Shown here one piece after another: positions 12,325 to 13,366 of a DNA stretch of 13,366 bases. The notes below the pieces were generated by a model that had not been told where the DNA came from, ran no database searches, and worked only from the letters and a program-made list of their open reading frames with translations. Position 1 is the stretch's first letter, and each line of letters opens with the position of its first letter. The DNA comes from DASXMX01 sp036794395 (GTDB taxonomy: Bacteria; Planctomycetota; Phycisphaerae; Tepidisphaerales; Tepidisphaeraceae). The stretch lies in assembly GCA_036794395.1 (NCBI GenBank), contig DAIRGS010000191.1:1-13366 (forward strand). Direction: 5' to 3'. Both the position numbers and the translations under genes were made by a program.

Positions 12325-13366
12325 ATGAACGCAGTCGAAATTGAGGAAGCTGTTTCGAAGCTCGCGGAAGCGGCATTCAACGCCGAGACATTTTCGTACG
12401 ACTTCCTCCAGGCCTTCGGCCTCAATGACGCCGGCATTCGCAAACTCAGGAGCGGTGACACCAACAAGTCCGATCTGCCCGGCGGTGTTCTTCAGCGGAA
12501 CAAGAACAACATCCACCTGCTCACCTGCCCGCCGGGCGAAGTCGCCGCGGCAATGGATGCGCTCCGCGCCAGCGTCGCCACCACCAAACACAAGGCGCGG
12601 TTCATACTTGCTACCGACGGCCAGACGATTCAGGCCGAACGCTTTGAGGACGGTGAGCCGCTCGCCTGCGATTTCAAGGAGTTGCCCGATCGCTTCACGT
12701 TCTTTCTCTCGCTGGCGGGGATTTCCACCGTCAAGCGGATCGACGAGAACGCGTTCGACATCCGGGCCACCGGCCGGTTGAACAAGCTCTACGTCGAACT
12801 GCTCAAGGAAAACCCCGCGTGGGACACCGAAGCCCGCCGGCAGGATCTCAACCACTTCTTCGCCCGCCTGATCTTCTGCTTTTTTGCCGAAGACACAAAC
12901 ATCTTTACTGAAACGCAGTTGTTCACCCGCACCGTCGAGCAGATGACCGAGCGCAACGGCTCCAACGTTCACGAAGTACTTGCTGAGTTGTTTCGCGCGA
13001 TGGACACCCGGCGGGAAGACCGGGCGGCGAGCGACCTTCGACCCTGGGCGATGAAATTCCCCTACGTCAACGGCAAGCTGTTTTCTGGGAGCGCCGACGT
13101 CCCCGTCGGCTCTGCAGAAAAGGCCGACGCGGACGTCGGCGTTCCCAAAAAAGCCGACGGGGACGTCGGCGCTCCCAGAGACGTCGGCGTTCCCAGGTTC
13201 AATCAGTCCGCGCGGAATTACCTGCTGTTCGTCGGCAATCTCGACTGGAAGAAGATCAACCCTGACATTTTCGGGTCGATGATCCAGGCCGTTGCCGACG
13301 ACGAAGAGCGCGGCGCCCTCGGCATGCACTACACCAGCGTGCCGAATATTCTGAAGGTCCTCAACC
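12325..13366 (+). CDS. MmeI/YeeA-like DNA methyltransferase, type IIL-like restriction-modification protein (5' part)
   Basis: The frame is open from the ATG at 12325 to the window end: 347 codons, N-terminal part only. Blocks match the MmeI family: FSYDFLQAFGL (23-33), FFARLIFCFFAEDTNIF (178-194), FPYVNGKLF (245-253), LDWKKINPDIFGSMIQAV (306-323) and RGALGMHYTS (329-338), the last being the entry to the methyltransferase domain. MmeI proteins combine DNA adenine methylation, target recognition and cleavage. The SAM motif, catalytic NPPF/Y motif and target-recognition domain would lie beyond the edge. The N-terminal region that should hold the PD-ExK nuclease reads NNIHLLTCPP where MmeI has its ExK, so cleavage is probably lost. 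Residues 254-291 are a repeat-derived insertion. No good ribosome site is seen; GTG 12280 is an alternative start. Codons favour C-ending forms more than the neighbours do, suggesting transfer. Confidence 0.85.
   Translation, partial: MNAVEIEEAVSKLAEAAFNAETFSYDFLQAFGLNDAGIRKLRSGDTNKSDLPGGVLQRNKNNIHLLTCPPGEVAAAMDALRASVATTKHKARFILATDGQTIQAERFEDGEPLACDFKELPDRFTFFLSLAGISTVKRIDENAFDIRATGRLNKLYVELLKENPAWDTEARRQDLNHFFARLIFCFFAEDTNIFTETQLFTRTVEQMTERNGSNVHEVLAELFRAMDTRREDRAASDLRPWAMKFPYVNGKLFSGSADVPVGSAEKADADVGVPKKADGDVGAPRDVGVPRFNQSARNYLLFVGNLDWKKINPDIFGSMIQAVADDEERGALGMHYTSVPNILKVLN
13085..13197. repeat. Inverted/tandem repeat cassette inside the methyltransferase gene
   Basis: A perfect 26-base inverted repeat has arms at 13085-13110 and 13153-13178, separated by 42 bases. 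The right side also forms tandem units with a gccgacgcggacgtcggcg core: 13123-13152 (30 bases), 13153-13179 (27) and a shortened 13180-13197 (18). All are multiples of three, so the frame stays open. The encoded peptide repeats ADVGVP/GDVGAP/RDVGVP. It lies in the linker between FPYVNGKLF and the LDWKKINP block. Confidence 0.92.

Noticed and set aside
13085..13178. CRISPR array or terminator reading of the repeat cassette
   Set aside because: Units are unequal (30, 27 and 18 bases), there are no unique spacers of constant length, and no T-tract follows. The reading frame stays open through it.
11926..13329. Long - strand open frame (467 codons) opposite the methyltransferase
   Set aside because: The + strand carries ordered MmeI-family blocks. 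The - strand translation is a shadow of C/G-biased codons plus repeat sequence, with no recognisable motif.

Overview
The window looks like a chromosomal segment of a Gram-negative bacterium, most likely a planctomycete or close relative. Gram-negative character follows from a Kdo-transferase gene (waaA). The planctomycete suggestion is inference. It rests on several kinds of short dispersed repeat that I associate with that phylum: GATTTGA/GATTTCA heptamers, AGTGCTGAG units, CACGGG..CCCGTG hairpins and GCCGACG(G/C)GGACGTCGGCG units. An atypical sigma-70-family factor also fits. No rRNA, tRNA, CRISPR array or transposase gene was seen.

Left part (about 170-4420, all + strand): a probable carbohydrate-metabolism cluster. 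It runs TIM-barrel sugar isomerase/epimerase-like protein, repeat-filled gap, short-chain dehydrogenase (SDR), two tandem paralogous proteins of unknown function with the C-terminal scrap of a third copy between them, and a second SDR. From the first SDR onward the genes are 10-15 bp apart or bridged by the scrap, so they probably form one transcript.

Middle part (about 4454-10271, all - strand; transcription order is right to left): nadD and waaA overlap by 4 nt. They are followed by a membrane histidine kinase, a Fis-type response regulator and a secreted BNR/Asp-box beta-propeller protein, the last three also joined by 4-nt overlaps. A stand-alone receiver protein with its own candidate promoter ends the run. 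Kinase, regulator and propeller look like one co-translated signalling module.

Right part: a divergent intergenic region (10272-10562) with an 18-bp palindrome leads to a sigma-70-family factor that has sigma-2 and sigma-4 but little room for sigma-3. It ends at a textbook Rho-independent terminator. About 740 bp without a convincing gene follow, holding G-rich and dispersed-repeat debris. The window then enters the 5' part of an MmeI/YeeA-like DNA methyltransferase / type IIL-like restriction-modification protein that runs off the right edge. Its codon composition differs from its neighbours, and its nuclease motif appears to be missing.

The main unusual theme is that dispersed, normally intergenic repeats sit in frame inside two conserved genes. 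An array of seven 7-nt units lies inside waaA, and an inverted-repeat cassette with perfect 26-bp arms lies inside the methyltransferase gene. Both fall at predicted variable loops. No complete new defence or biosynthetic system is visible; the methyltransferase may be the first gene of one that continues outside the window.
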